Shown piece after piece: positions 62,388 through 64,000 of a stretch of DNA of 64,000 nt. Where the stretch lies: contig NW_002476163.1 in assembly GCF_000189635.1 (NCBI RefSeq), forward strand, positions 310,001 through 374,000, read 5' to 3'. This stretch comes from Tetrahymena thermophila SB210 (taxonomy: Eukaryota; Ciliophora; Oligohymenophorea; Hymenostomatida; Tetrahymenidae). Numbering within the stretch: the first letter of the stretch is position 1; every line of letters starts with the position of its first letter. Position numbers and translations under genes: made by a program. The notes under the pieces were generated by a model. That model was not told the DNA's origin and ran no database searches. It saw nothing but the letters and a program-made list of their open reading frames with translations.

Positions 62388-64000
62388 TTTATATTCTTCC
62401 ATCTCTTCATCCTCTTGCTTTGGCTTTTTTTATTGTAAATTAATTGTTTTTGCCCTTACTAAATCATCATTATCTAATAATTAGTCATCTTCATCTTCTA
62501 AATCATCAGGAGGCTCAAATTCACCTCCTCTTTTTCCAACTGGGAATTTTATTGATTCTTTCTCCTTTAACTATAGTCTTTATAAGAGGTCATTAATATA
62601 ATAATCAAACAAGCTCTTTCTCATTATTTGTAATTCAGGATCATTAAAAGAGCATTTTGTCGGGTCGTTTGGTCTAAATCCAAATTATTTATTTGAAATC
62701 AATCCAGACAAAGAATGTAACAACTAACTCATAAATTAAACTTCTTTTTTTACGTCATTTGCAATATTTGGCCTATTAAAAACATTTTAAGGATTTTGAA
62801 ATTAATATAATAAAAAACTTTGTTACAGAAAGTATTTGTCCCATATTTCAGCAATCTATTTTTCTGTATCAGGACAATTAAGCACAGCCAAGAAAGATTT
62901 TACTTTTAAATCCTCCTTTAAAGTAATAGGATCTAAAAACTAAGTTGAGAAATTTTCAGCTAAGTACTCTCTAAAAGCTTTAAATAAATGAAGGAATTTT
63001 CTGTTCATTAATAAAATTCCAGGTAAAATCAAAGTTATATCTTCATCATGGATCTTTGTTGATACAAACAATTTAAGGCATGGTTCCTATATAAAAAAGT
63101 GATATTTTATAAGAAGATGATTAGTATTCAAATAAAATTTTAGAAAAAATAACAGTAAATTTTTTATTTTTGTAAGTATTTAAATATTTTATTTCAGAAT
63201 ATTTTTATGTATAATAAAAATATAAAGTTATTGTTTGTACTTTGAGGATATTTTTAAATAATTTAAAAAAATTGAATAAATTAAAAACAAAATAAACAAT
63301 TTTTGAAAATATAAAAGATAAATGTGATAATTTGTTTACAGCTCTGATATCTGATAAGGTTTTGATGCTTTACATCTAATCTGGAGGAAATAAGTAAAGC
63401 CAATCAATATTTATTTACTTAAATGGATCTCCTCCATTAATTAAAATTAATTTTTTTCCTGTCTCCTTTAAATCAGAAAGATTGATTTCAGTGAAACCTA
63501 TCGAGATTGTAACCATTTTATTTTCTAACTAGATAAATAAAAGCAAATTCAATAAATGAAAATTAATTAATTAATTAATTATTTAATTATTTATTTAAAT
63601 TAATTACTTAGTAGTGCAAGACAAATTCAAAGCAAATTACTAACTCAGAATCTCTTTTTTCATTATAGTTTGTATATCTTACCAGAAATGAATTTTGCTC
63701 ATCATCATTTTTAAAATTCCAACAATTGCCTTAAACCTTTGATTCTTAATATTAAGCTTCCATCCTGCAGCAATTACCTACAAATTTCTTTCTTTGTCTA
63801 TCAAACATGCAAACCACAACTTCCCTAAATAAATTTATAATCATAAAACTAACTTTAAAAAATTGTAAATTTTTACATAAATTTAATGTTTTCAATTTAT
63901 TATTTGTCTTTAGGAAATGGTAAGCACATTGCTTATGATAAAGTTATTTCGGCTAATATTTCATTTGGTTATTTCTTTCCTTTCAGAAGAGTATTTTTAA
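62388..64000 (-). CDS. NPHP1: nephrocystin-1 (NPHP1) homologue, C-terminal part, 5' end outside window
   Basis: Five in-phase exons: >64000-63877, 63824-63608, 63528-63340, 63086-62827 and 62772-62388. The order of motifs matches the C-terminal half of NPHP1, a ciliary transition-zone protein. MEVVVCMFDRQRKKFVGN is C2-like. ICFEFVLHYQ is followed by ISIGFTEINL and LILINGGDPF, corresponding to NPHP1's LLFELGISY, SCGWVFLKL and LFLNGGTPYEKG. Next come CLKLFVSTK and LLMNRKFLHLFKAFREYL, then FLAVLNCPDTEKQIAEIW, corresponding to the NPHP1 PEVLxxxxxxxLLxFYRQxL and the P-D-V-M-D-A-L-R-x-x-W region. The end is FRPNDPTKCSF and RKSLFDYYINDL, then an acidic tail. NPHP4 was considered and fits less well. 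The N-terminal SH3 region lies outside the window. Whether the gene stops here or continues into the LRR exons is unresolved. Confidence 0.65.

Noticed and set aside
62388..64000. Assignment of the right-edge exons to NPHP4
   Set aside because: The C2-like text also recalls NPHP4, but the order FEF-x-LHY, GGDPF, FREYL and CPDTEKQIAEIW follows NPHP1 more closely.
1..64000. Telomere repeats (GGGGTT) and the Tetrahymena chromosome breakage sequence
   Set aside because: Neither was seen on reading both strands, so the window shows no chromosome end or programmed breakage site.
1..64000. tRNA or rRNA genes, CRISPR arrays and bacterial-style promoters or ribosome binding sites
   Set aside because: No GC-richer cloverleaf-like island or regularly spaced repeat array was found, and bacterial expression signals are not expected in this genome.

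Overview
The window looks like a piece of a ciliate nuclear genome, most like an oligohymenophorean such as Tetrahymena. It is extremely A+T-rich. All long reading frames use TAA and TAG as sense codons (Gln) and TGA as the only stop, and genes are separated by 0.5-4 kb of near-featureless A/T. Introns are GT-AG and mostly about 30-340 bp, longer than the tiny introns of Paramecium. Standard-code reading gives only fragments, so every gene below was read by hand with the ciliate code. No telomere repeat, rRNA, tRNA or CRISPR was seen.

Layout. 0.4-1.6 kb (-): paraoxonase/arylesterase-like enzyme. 5.5-5.9 kb (+): small, probably N-myristoylated protein. 7.7-17.1 kb (-): giant surface-type membrane protein (signal peptide, propeller-like N-terminal part, parallel beta-helix repeats, Cys-rich repeats, multi-pass C-terminus). 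18.8-19.8 kb (+): MORN-repeat protein. 20.2-20.7 kb: probable relic of a leucine-rich-repeat gene. 21.8-24.3 kb (+): divergent protein kinase. 25.8-27.7 kb (+): spinster-like MFS transporter. 27.7-28.2 kb (+): small Gln-rich protein. 29.2-30.8 kb (+): dual-specificity phosphatase with a probable rhodanese-like N-terminal domain. 32.4-34.8 kb (+): voltage-gated K+ channel. 35.4-36.6 kb (+): single-pass membrane protein. 37.5-37.8 kb (-): two-EF-hand protein. 38.2-39.8 kb (-): YeiH/UPF0324-family membrane protein. 43.8-48.6 kb (+): 1,602-residue LRR/coiled-coil/Sfi1-like protein. 49.6-52.6 kb (-): coiled-coil protein. 53.2-55.5 kb (-): CFAP210 (CCDC173) homologue. 56.6-62.4 kb (-): LRR plus multi-pass membrane protein. 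62.4 kb to the window edge (-): C-terminal part of a nephrocystin-1 (NPHP1) homologue, apparently continuous with the LRR gene.

There is no operon logic: genes lie singly on either strand. The right third is nevertheless rich in likely cilium/basal-body parts (LRR-Sfi1-like protein, coiled-coil protein, CFAP210, NPHP1), while the centre holds signalling and transport genes (kinase, phosphatase, K+ channel, two transporters, EF-hand protein). The most notable points are the NPHP1-LRR-membrane protein junction, the YeiH-family gene in a eukaryote, the kinase with HND and DFE in place of HRD and DFG, and the paraoxonase with all the key family residues.
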